DNA of 64,000 nucleotides from an uncultured Gammaproteobacteria bacterium. GTDB taxonomy: Bacteria; Pseudomonadota; Gammaproteobacteria; Pseudomonadales; Pseudohongiellaceae. Location of the stretch: positions 310,001 to 374,000 of the forward strand of contig CAJXVC010000003.1 in the NCBI GenBank assembly GCA_913060975.1, given 5' to 3'. A model generated the notes under the pieces. The model searched no databases, was not told the DNA's origin, and saw only the letters and a program-made list of their open reading frames with translations. The number at the start of each line of letters is the position of its first letter. Position 1 is the stretch's first letter. Of the stretch, positions 48,174-56,345 are shown piece after piece. The position numbers were made by a program, and so were the translations under genes.

Positions 48174-48806
48174 ATGACTGAATTGGAACCCGTACCTGCG
48201 GCCACCGTCGCTGTGGTCCGTGAAAACCCGCAGCAGCAGCTGCTAGAGGTGCTGCTACTGCAGCGCAATGTGGATTTGGCCTTTATGGGCGGGCATTGGG
48301 TGTTTCCGGGTGGGCGGGTTGAGCAGCATGACTATGACGGTGAGCTCAATCTGCATCAGGCCGCCTGTCAGGCAGCCGTGCGGGAAACCCAAGAAGAGAC
48401 CGGGCTTATTCTCGATCCGGGGTCACTGGTACATATCGCCCATTGGACGACGCCACCGAATCTGGTGCGCCGCTTCAGTACATGGTTCTTTGTCTGTCCG
48501 CTCTATTCACATGCATCGCCACACGTCGGTGTGCGGTCCGAAATTGGTGGTCTGGTTGGCGAGACCAATGCGCAAACGCCGGTCACTATCGACAACTCCG
48601 AAATTCTCGATTTTCGTTGGCTTGCACCGCCGCGCGCTTTAGCTGCCGCAGAGCAAGGTGATTTGGTGATAGCGCAACCGACCCGTGCAACGTTGGTAAC
48701 GTTCGCCGGCCATGCGACTCTCGACGATCTCATGAGCAGTGTCACTGGCGGTAACATTCATGTGTATCCTGACAACTCTCCCTATTATCAGCCCGCTGAC
48801 AAATGA
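48174..48806 (+). CDS. Nudix hydrolase, NUDT7/19-like
   Basis: 210 residues from ATG 48174. Nudix box with an insertion between the first Gly and the helix: FPGGRVEQHDYDG...AAVRETQEETGLIL (about 43-86), where RETQEETG holds the magnesium ligands. The longer spacing resembles acyl-CoA diphosphatase-type Nudix enzymes. Hydrolyses a nucleoside diphosphate derivative, possibly a CoA ester. A TTG at 48153 would add seven residues. Confidence 0.83.
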   Translation: MTELEPVPAATVAVVRENPQQQLLEVLLLQRNVDLAFMGGHWVFPGGRVEQHDYDGELNLHQAACQAAVRETQEETGLILDPGSLVHIAHWTTPPNLVRRFSTWFFVCPLYSHASPHVGVRSEIGGLVGETNAQTPVTIDNSEILDFRWLAPPRALAAAEQGDLVIAQPTRATLVTFAGHATLDDLMSSVTGGNIHVYPDNSPYYQPADK

Positions 48807-49215
48807 GCAGCTGGCTGGCGCCACGCCTGCCAAATTCGAATTCCTCTATCGATAACGGCTGCGGCTTGGTTGTCCAGGGCGGGCCAGTAGTGCACCAAAG
48901 CCCATAGATTGGCCCGTTATAGTGGCTGAAACTGTGCCTAATTGTGGCAATTCGTCACTATCCAGACATGCTTCCAGCCCTTTCGCTGTGGGTCTTTCCG
49001 ACTAACTGATCAGACCGGGTTTTTGTCCCTCGGCCCACCGGGCAAGCCTTGCTTTTGTGGGCGGGATAGTGGGATAGTTGGGAGGCGTTGCACTCTCGGC
49101 GACCCGGCTTCAGACACTGAACCGTGATTGCTCCGGGTACCGCTAACGACACGGGCTTGATCACCAGCACTCATGCAATCACAGAGTAAATAAACTGGCA
49201 GACTGACGAACCTTT
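48807..49215. other. 409-bp intergenic region before the MoxR/VWA operon
   Basis: Contains no recognisable gene, RNA or repeat. A TATAGT at 48918-48923 could serve as a -10 but has no matching -35. It should contain the promoter of the long operon that starts at 49216. Confidence 0.35.
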
Positions 49216-52200
49216 ATGTCCACTCCTACTTTTGAAAGTCTTCGCTCAACCCTGAAAAATCTGCGCCGTCGGCGCAGCAGTCTGTTTATCCTTAAACAGG
49301 TCAGCTTGTTTGCGATTGCAGCTGCGTTGCTGCTTCTGGCGGCGAGCGGGTTTTCAGCCTGGATGGATCTCAACAAGACCGGCACAACTGGCTTGTTCAT
49401 TGTCACCATTGCTCTGTTCGCCGCATTGCTCGTCTGGCTCGTCACAAGACTGCGACGCTTGCATACCGATGACCGTGTACTTGCCCACTATGTCGAAGAC
49501 CATATACCCGATCTGGAACAGCGGCTGCTGACTTCACTGGAATTCAGTGATGAAGACGTGCGCAATGGCAAGGCGGGCGTATCGAAACAGTTTATTCAGC
49601 AGTTATGGCAGGATGCGCAAGAGCATGTGGCACTGCAGCAGCGCCAGGTGGATACAGTCGCGCCCGCTCGCGACTCCTGGCTATCGTTTGCCTCAGCATT
49701 GGCTGTGGTTGCAGTCGTCAGCGCAATCTTTTTGACCTCCGAATTATTAAGCATTGCTGGCAGCCGTCTGGCCTGGCCCTTTGCTATCTCTGAGCCAGTG
49801 ATTATTGAACAGCCAACATTGCCTGTGGAGATTTCCGTCGAGCCAGGCAACATGGAGATGCAACGCGGCGAGAGCGTGACGATTATTGCTCGAGTCAACA
49901 ATGCCACACCTGGCGCAGTCAATCTGCGCATGCAAAATGACAATGTAAACTGGCGCGATGTCTCCATGACACAGGATGGCGCGGGCAGTGATAGTGCCAC
50001 TTACAGTTATTTTATTCCCTCCCTGCAAGAAGACACCACTTACTACATCAGTTTTAATGAGGCCGGCGAACAGAGTTCGCCGCAATACGAAATCAGCCTG
50101 TTTGATCTGCCGCAGATCGAACAAATCGATGTTGCCTATGACTTTCCTGACTACACAGGCATGGAAGACACAACAGAAGAAGACAGTGGTGACATGATTG
50201 TGCCGGAAGGGACGGTAGTTGAATTGTCAGTTGCTTTTAACAAGGCGATTGCCGAAGCAGGCATTGAATTTGAGTTCACCCCACCACCGAATGAAGACGG
50301 TGAGATAGGCGAGCCAATTTTCGAGAACCTGCCGTTGCAGATCGATGGTGCAACCGGCGTAGCTTCCTTTACAGTGAACCAAACTGGTGTTTACCGAATC
50401 AACGCCACAGATTTGTCGAGCATGAGCAATCGTGATCCGCTGGATTACTTTATTCGTGCGATCGAAGACCGGCCACCTGAACTGGCTTTGCAACGTCCTG
50501 GTCGCGATCAGGATGTGATGCCACTTGAAGAAGTTGTACTTGAGGTGAGTGCCAGCGACGATTACGGGCTGAGCGAATTTACGTTGAACTACAGTGTCGT
50601 TGGCGCCGATGAGCAGCAAGTTGACTTTCTGCCTGAGCCTAACGTGCGTAATGTGGCGGGCAATGAGCTCATTTATCTGGAAGAGCTCGACGTAGAACCG
50701 GGCGATTTTGTCAGTTATTTTCTCACGCTGGCTGATAACAATGGACTTACTGGCCCCAATCAAGTGATCTCGGACATTTATTTTCTGCAAGTAATTCCGA
50801 CTGATCAGGAATTTCGACGCTCCGGCAGCATGGGCGGCGGCCAGGGGGCTGGCGGCGGTCAGGGTGGTGATTCCAGTGCGCTTGTCAGCGTGCAAAAAGA
50901 CATTATCGCGGCAACCTGGAAATTGAAAAACAGACAGAGCCAGGTGTCCCCCGAACAATTTACCGCCGATGCGGAAATTATCGCCGAATCGCAAAAAGAA
51001 GCCACTAACCGTGCCCGCATGTCCATTGATCGTCTGGCGGAGCGTTTGAATTTTTCTGACTCGACCTATGATGCCGCTGTCGAGAATCTGTCGCTGGCTA
51101 TTGAGCAGATGAATGTGGCTGCTGGCGAACTGGATTTGGAACAGATTACCAGTGCCTTGCAGCCTGAACAGGCAGCGCTGCAGTACATTTTAAAGGCCGA
51201 AGCCAATATCAATCGCACTAACATCAGCATGCAACAAGGCGGTGGCGGTGGTGGTGGCGGAGGCGCCCAGCAAGAGCGTGAAGACTTGCGTGAGTTGTTC
51301 GAGATGGAAATGGGCCAGCTGGAAAACCGCTACGAAACACCTAATAGTGCTGGCGGTGGTGGCAACAACGAAAACAGTGAAGAAGTCGACAAGCTTGAAG
51401 AACTGGCGCGGCGTCAGGAAGGTCTGACCAGAGCACAGCGGAATCTGGCGCGCCGCGAAGATCAGATGACCGAGGAACAACGCCGCCGCGAACTTGAGCG
51501 GCTCATGCGTCAACAAGAGCAGCTGAGCCAGGAAGTACAGCAGCTCTCTCAGCAGTTGGCGCGCAATCAGCAGAACTCGCCCTCACAGAGCCAGTCGCAA
51601 TCCCAGTCTCAATCTCAATCGCAGGCGCAGCAGTCCAGTGGCAGTTCCGGTAGCAGTGGCCAGCAACAACAAGGTCAGCAGCAACCACAGAATGCTTTGC
51701 AACGGGCTGCGCAGCAGATGCAGGAAGCTGCACAATCGGATTCCGCCTCTATCGCCGCAGCGCGCAGTCAAAAAGCTCTGGAGAATTTGCGTCAGCAACA
51801 GCAACAGTTGAGCGAGAGCGGTGAGCGATCGGTCAATCAGATTGCCCAGAATCTGTCACAACGCGGTCAGCAACTGTTGCAACAACAACGGCAATTGCAA
51901 CAGGAGTTGGAGTCTACCAGTCGTCAGCAAGGGCTGGGCCAAACCCGGCAATCCGTCCGCAATGATGAAGGCCTGCAGGAATTAATAGAAAGACAGCAAC
52001 AACAGCAGCGCGATCTGGAAGAAATTGAAGATATGTTACGCGCCATTATTGCTCGCGGTGATAACGATGATCAGCGGCTCATGTCGCAGGCCCAGGCGGC
52101 TAGCCGTGAGTTGCGTCCGATTCAGGAAGAAATGCAAACCAGTAATCGGGTGCTGCGTAATGGCATGGTCAATCTCTCAGTCGATATCGAAGAAGAATTG

Positions 52201-52929
52201 AGTGGTCAGATTGAAGCGCTGTCTCAGTCTCTGGCACGGCTCGATCCAGCCCAGGCCGCAGCTCCCGAGAATCAAGTGCAGCAAGCGGCGCGCGATGCTG
52301 AAGCACTGCGCCAACAGATGGAAGACCTCGAGCAACAAGCGCTGGCTTTTAATGAAGCTGGTCAGCAAGCGGGTACGCCCGGACAGGGCACGCCCAGTGT
52401 GCGTCAGATGCGCGACCAATTGGCACGCTCACAGCAACTAGCACAGCAATTGCAGCAGCAACTGGACCAGCAGAATCAACAGCAGGGCCAACCTGGCGGT
52501 CAACAGCCAGGCGGCAGTCAGCCAGGTCAATCCGGGCAGCAAGGACAGCAAGGTCAACAACAAGGCGTTGGCGGAGGTCGACAGCAACTTAGTGGGGCTG
52601 GTGGCAACAACAATCAACCCGGTGGTGGCACGACGCAAACAGATCGCTCTGGTAATAACTCACCTCTTGGCAATGCGCGTTCGATTCGTCAGCAATTAAC
52701 GCAGCAGGATATTGAGGACTTTCTTAATCAGCCGGAACTCTTTCGACAGTTACTGCAACCCATCGTTGAGTTGGAAGAAGCGCTGCGCGCGCAAGCAGAA
52801 CTGGAGTCCATCAACCAAAAACTGTATGCCACAGTTGATGAGGATGTCCCTGAGGAGTATCGCGCTCTGGTAGAGCAGTATTATCGTGTGCTGTCCGAAA
52901 GCCAGGGACCTGCAGAAACGACCCAGTAG
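49216..52929 (+). CDS. DUF4175 membrane protein with long Gln-rich coiled region
   Basis: 1237 residues, first of eight operon genes. Three helices (about 28-49, 55-75, 155-180) anchor it; 190-540 is beta-rich and periplasmic, resembling Ig-like domains (VEISVEPGNMEMQRGESV, EVSASDDYGLSEFTLNYSV). After a Gly-rich linker (about 545-555) and GGGGGGGGG near 677, residues 700-1190 are coiled and exceptionally rich in Gln, Ser and Arg. Matches the bacterial DUF4175 family, which occurs with MoxR/DUF58/VWA genes; no function is established. Tail of 60 residues is helical (ELEEALRAQAELES). Confidence 0.85.
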   Translation: MSTPTFESLRSTLKNLRRRRSSLFILKQVSLFAIAAALLLLAASGFSAWMDLNKTGTTGLFIVTIALFAALLVWLVTRLRRLHTDDRVLAHYVEDHIPDLEQRLLTSLEFSDEDVRNGKAGVSKQFIQQLWQDAQEHVALQQRQVDTVAPARDSWLSFASALAVVAVVSAIFLTSELLSIAGSRLAWPFAISEPVIIEQPTLPVEISVEPGNMEMQRGESVTIIARVNNATPGAVNLRMQNDNVNWRDVSMTQDGAGSDSATYSYFIPSLQEDTTYYISFNEAGEQSSPQYEISLFDLPQIEQIDVAYDFPDYTGMEDTTEEDSGDMIVPEGTVVELSVAFNKAIAEAGIEFEFTPPPNEDGEIGEPIFENLPLQIDGATGVASFTVNQTGVYRINATDLSSMSNRDPLDYFIRAIEDRPPELALQRPGRDQDVMPLEEVVLEVSASDDYGLSEFTLNYSVVGADEQQVDFLPEPNVRNVAGNELIYLEELDVEPGDFVSYFLTLADNNGLTGPNQVISDIYFLQVIPTDQEFRRSGSMGGGQGAGGGQGGDSSALVSVQKDIIAATWKLKNRQSQVSPEQFTADAEIIAESQKEATNRARMSIDRLAERLNFSDSTYDAAVENLSLAIEQMNVAAGELDLEQITSALQPEQAALQYILKAEANINRTNISMQQGGGGGGGGGAQQEREDLRELFEMEMGQLENRYETPNSAGGGGNNENSEEVDKLEELARRQEGLTRAQRNLARREDQMTEEQRRRELERLMRQQEQLSQEVQQLSQQLARNQQNSPSQSQSQSQSQSQSQAQQSSGSSGSSGQQQQGQQQPQNALQRAAQQMQEAAQSDSASIAAARSQKALENLRQQQQQLSESGERSVNQIAQNLSQRGQQLLQQQRQLQQELESTSRQQGLGQTRQSVRNDEGLQELIERQQQQQRDLEEIEDMLRAIIARGDNDDQRLMSQAQAASRELRPIQEEMQTSNRVLRNGMVNLSVDIEEELSGQIEALSQSLARLDPAQAAAPENQVQQAARDAEALRQQMEDLEQQALAFNEAGQQAGTPGQGTPSVRQMRDQLARSQQLAQQLQQQLDQQNQQQGQPGGQQPGGSQPGQSGQQGQQGQQQGVGGGRQQLSGAGGNNNQPGGGTTQTDRSGNNSPLGNARSIRQQLTQQDIEDFLNQPELFRQLLQPIVELEEALRAQAELESINQKLYATVDEDVPEEYRALVEQYYRVLSESQGPAETTQ

Positions 52930-52931
52930 CA

Positions 52932-55235
52932 ATGCAATCCGTCGAGCCCAATTTATTCACTGCCCTCGCCGAGGGAAACCTCACTTTCGCCTACGGAATC
53001 AGTCCCCTGTGGTTTGCCTTACTGGTGGTATTGATTATCGCGGCAGTGTGGTTGACTTACCTTAAAACCACACGCCCACTGACCAAGGCCTGGAAAACAT
53101 TTTTCATTACCGTGCGTAGCGCGGTACTCGTTTTATTGCTTTTCTGTCTGCTGCGCCCGGTGGTCACAACCACACAAATCTCGCCACAAGAAACCTATCT
53201 CGGTGTATTGATCGACGATTCTCAGAGTATGTCCATTGCCGATATGCCCGGTGAGCGCAGCCGTGAGTCGCTGGTCGAACAAGCGCTTTTCGCGGATGGG
53301 TTATTGGAAGAGTTAGGCGAGTCGTTTCAGATTCGCAGCTTCCGCTTCGACAGTTCCACACAGCGTATTGCTGATCTTAATGATCTCGCGCAGGAAGGCA
53401 CAGCTTCATCAATTGATCAAGCACTGGCCTATGTCGATGATCAATTACGCAGTCTGCCGCTGGGAGGTTTGGTTGTTATTTCTGACGGAGCAGATAACAG
53501 CGCTATTGACCCAGCAATCAGAGCGCAAGATTTTGGTAACCGGGAAATACCTCTATTCACAGTCGGTATCGGCCAGGAAGAAATTCCACAGGATATTGGC
53601 ATCATGGATGTCAGTTCCGCCAAGACCGTGTTGGAAGGCTCTGTCTTCAATGTTCAGGTGGCGCTGAATCATCGTGGTTATGAGGGTCAGGAAGTACAGC
53701 TATCCATCATGGATGGTGATACCCAGGTAGCCTCGGATGTCGTTACTTTAGGCGCCGAAGGTGTGACCCGGCGGTTTGAGCTGGAGTTAACTCCTGAGCG
53801 CCCCGAACTTATCGTCTATGACCTACAAGTGGAGTTGCAGCCAGGCGAGATAATCCCGGAAAACAATGCCTACAGTTTTTTGGTCGACAATACCGCCAAG
53901 GCACCGCTTGATGTGTTGTATATCGAAGGCCACCCACGCAATGAATACAAATTTATTCGTCGTGCCGTGCAGGGTGATAATTCGCTGCGACTGGCCACGT
54001 ACCTGCAAACGGGGCCGGAAAAATTCTATCGCCAGGGCATTGAATCACCTACTGAATTAAGTAGCGGATTTCCGCGCGATAAAGAAACCCTTTATCAATA
54101 TGAAGCCATTATGCTGGGTGATATCGAAGAGAGTTTCTTCACGCCTGAGCAACTGCAACTCATTGAAGACTTTGTCGCCGAACGCGGCGGCGGATTACTG
54201 GTTGGCGGCATGGTGGATGAGGATTTCATCGACACACCAATCGCCGATATTCTGCCTGTGACACTGGTGGCGGAGAATTTTTTGCCTGGCCATCTGCGCG
54301 GTGGTATTCGTCGCGGCACTCACCCGACCGGTGAGCTGTTCTTCCCACGCCTGACTCGTAATGGTGAGTTCTCACCCTTGCTGCGCTTGTCTGGCGATGA
54401 TGCCGCCAATCGTGCTGCCTGGGGTGCGTTACCCGAGTTGCAGGGCGTATATGTCAATGGCCGCATCAAGCCGGGCGCCACAGTGCTGCTCGAACACCCG
54501 CTTTTGCAATACCAGAATCAGCCGTTGCCCATTATTGCCTCGCAGCGATTTGGCAGTGGCCGGTCGATGTCCATTGCCACAGCGAGTACCTGGCGCTGGC
54601 AGATGATGATGCCCTACGAGGATCAGTCACACGAGACGCTGTGGCGGCAAATGCTGCGTTGGCTGACAGTTTCGGCACCCGAGCGCATTACCATCAATTT
54701 TGATCGCGAGTTTTATAACGTCGGGGATGAAGTTAACGTGACGGCTACGGTTCTCAATGAAGAATATGAGCCTGACAACGACGCCACGCTCTGGATGCAG
54801 ACTGTTAACCCGCTCGATCAGGTGACCGATACGCCGATGGAATGGGATATCACCGAAGATGGTGTTTACCGCTCCAACTTCACAGTGCAAGACGAAGGCG
54901 TATTCAGTCTGTTGGTGGATGTGGCCAGTGCCGCCGGTGAAGCCAATCCGGACAGTACAGAAAAGACAGCAGCCTTTGTCGTGACGCCGTCACTGCGTGA
55001 ATACACAAACGCGGCCATGGATGCGGGCCTGTTAAGTCGCATGGCTGACGCCAGTGGCGGCCGCTACTTTAATTGGCAGAACGTTGCTGACTTGCCGGAT
55101 ACGATTCAATACACCCCGAATGCCTATTCGACCGAGGAGCAGATCGATCTTTGGGATCGCCCCTGGTTACTGGCGCTGTTGATTGCCTTGCTGTGCATGG
55201 ACTGGATAGCGCGGCGGATGAAGGGGCTGTCCTGA
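52932..55235 (+). CDS. VWA/GATase-like membrane protein (BatA-like)
   Basis: 767 residues, starting two bases after the DUF4175 stop. Two N-terminal helices (about 23-45 and 58-76), then a von Willebrand A domain with a MIDAS DDSQS (about 96-100) and VVISDGADNSA; 325-560 is a glutamine-amidotransferase-like Rossmann domain (LYIEGHPRNEYKFIRRA, VAERGGGLLVGGM) lacking an evident catalytic Cys; a C-terminal helix (about 747-764) returns it to the membrane. Probably exposes the soluble domains to the periplasm. Partner of the MoxR ATPase by analogy. Confidence 0.8.
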   Translation: MQSVEPNLFTALAEGNLTFAYGISPLWFALLVVLIIAAVWLTYLKTTRPLTKAWKTFFITVRSAVLVLLLFCLLRPVVTTTQISPQETYLGVLIDDSQSMSIADMPGERSRESLVEQALFADGLLEELGESFQIRSFRFDSSTQRIADLNDLAQEGTASSIDQALAYVDDQLRSLPLGGLVVISDGADNSAIDPAIRAQDFGNREIPLFTVGIGQEEIPQDIGIMDVSSAKTVLEGSVFNVQVALNHRGYEGQEVQLSIMDGDTQVASDVVTLGAEGVTRRFELELTPERPELIVYDLQVELQPGEIIPENNAYSFLVDNTAKAPLDVLYIEGHPRNEYKFIRRAVQGDNSLRLATYLQTGPEKFYRQGIESPTELSSGFPRDKETLYQYEAIMLGDIEESFFTPEQLQLIEDFVAERGGGLLVGGMVDEDFIDTPIADILPVTLVAENFLPGHLRGGIRRGTHPTGELFFPRLTRNGEFSPLLRLSGDDAANRAAWGALPELQGVYVNGRIKPGATVLLEHPLLQYQNQPLPIIASQRFGSGRSMSIATASTWRWQMMMPYEDQSHETLWRQMLRWLTVSAPERITINFDREFYNVGDEVNVTATVLNEEYEPDNDATLWMQTVNPLDQVTDTPMEWDITEDGVYRSNFTVQDEGVFSLLVDVASAAGEANPDSTEKTAAFVVTPSLREYTNAAMDAGLLSRMADASGGRYFNWQNVADLPDTIQYTPNAYSTEEQIDLWDRPWLLALLIALLCMDWIARRMKGLS

Positions 55236-55259
55236 CAGGAACTGTTAAGCTGACGAACG

Positions 55260-56345
55260 ATGATGAAACTACGCTTGATTAACTTGACGAATTCTATGCC
55301 GATGTTGGCTGCGGCAGGCCTGCTATTGAGTGCACTGTCTGCCTATGGGCAAGATGCTGATGACAACGCAGCCGTAGAGCGTGCGCCAGATTATTTTCTC
55401 GATACACCGCAAACCAATAAATACGCCGTCATTATGACTGGCCCCACAGTGGGCGATGAAAATGTCAGTCAGTTCCGGCAGTGGGCCTTTTCGCTGCACG
55501 ATATTCTGATTCGCGATTACGGTTATACCTCCGATGGCATTACTTTACTTTACGATGACGGCAGCACTGATATGCCCGGTGGTGAACGCATTGATGGTGC
55601 CTGTGATATTACTGGCATTGAACAAGGCTTGAGCGCACTGGCGCAACAAGTGGAGACCGGCGATCAGGTGACGCTCTATTTGATTGGGCATGGTTCAGGC
55701 GCCGAAGAAGAGGCCAAGTTCAATATTGTCGGGCCAGATGTGACCGGTCCAGAGTTCGCCCGGTTACTGGACCCATTCGCTCAACAGGATGTGGTCATCG
55801 TGAATACCACCAGCGCGAGCTATGGATTTTCGACAGCGCTGTCGAGTGAAGGCCGCGTCGTGATTTCCTCCACGCGTTCGCCTTCGGAACGCTACGACCC
55901 GGTGTTCTCACGTTACTTCATTGAAGCGCTGGACGGGCGCAATGGCGATCGCGACAAGAACAATCGTGTTTCCATGCTGGAGGCATTCGAGTACGCCAAA
56001 TTAAGCGTTAATCAGTTCTACGAAGATCAGGGCCGCTTGGCTTCCGAACATGCCGGACTGGATGACAATGGTGACGCCATGTTCGCCCTTGATCCGGCAG
56101 TGGATGGTGCAGACGGCCGCCTGGCAGAAATCGCCTATATCGACACTATGGAAAATGACACGGCTGGTTTGGATGAGCAGGGGCTGAGTCTGAAAGCCCG
56201 GATGCAGGAATTGGAACGGGAAATATTCATTCTGCGGGGCCGCAAGGCGGATTATCTGGAAGCAGATTACTGGCAACGCCTGGAAGCGTTGTTGGTTGAT
56301 CTGGCCCGCACAACGGGAAGGTTCAATGACTATGTTACGCAATAA
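55260..56345 (+). CDS. caspase-fold (C13 peptidase-like) exported protein, catalytic Cys absent
   Basis: 361 residues with signal peptide (about 13-30, cleavage near AYGQ). Clan CD-like pattern: ADYD-type start NKYAVIMTGPTVGDE, His144 in YLIGHGSG, then the strand VVIVNTTSASYGF (178-190) where caspases have a Cys. Here Thr183/Thr184/Ser185 occupy the place, so no thiol nucleophile. The C-terminal part has DLDKD-like calcium-type sequence RNGDRDKNNRVSMLEAFEYAK and SEHAGLDDNGDA, which are common in related exported proteins. Likely a non-proteolytic binding or sensing relative. The next gene overlaps its end by 20 bases. Confidence 0.72.
   Translation: MMKLRLINLTNSMPMLAAAGLLLSALSAYGQDADDNAAVERAPDYFLDTPQTNKYAVIMTGPTVGDENVSQFRQWAFSLHDILIRDYGYTSDGITLLYDDGSTDMPGGERIDGACDITGIEQGLSALAQQVETGDQVTLYLIGHGSGAEEEAKFNIVGPDVTGPEFARLLDPFAQQDVVIVNTTSASYGFSTALSSEGRVVISSTRSPSERYDPVFSRYFIEALDGRNGDRDKNNRVSMLEAFEYAKLSVNQFYEDQGRLASEHAGLDDNGDAMFALDPAVDGADGRLAEIAYIDTMENDTAGLDEQGLSLKARMQELEREIFILRGRKADYLEADYWQRLEALLVDLARTTGRFNDYVTQ

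Noticed and set aside
51190..51804. Leu/Ala-rich minus-strand frames in the Gln-rich region
   Set aside because: Reverse complement of CAG/CAA-rich coding DNA gives long Leu/Cys frames without meaning.
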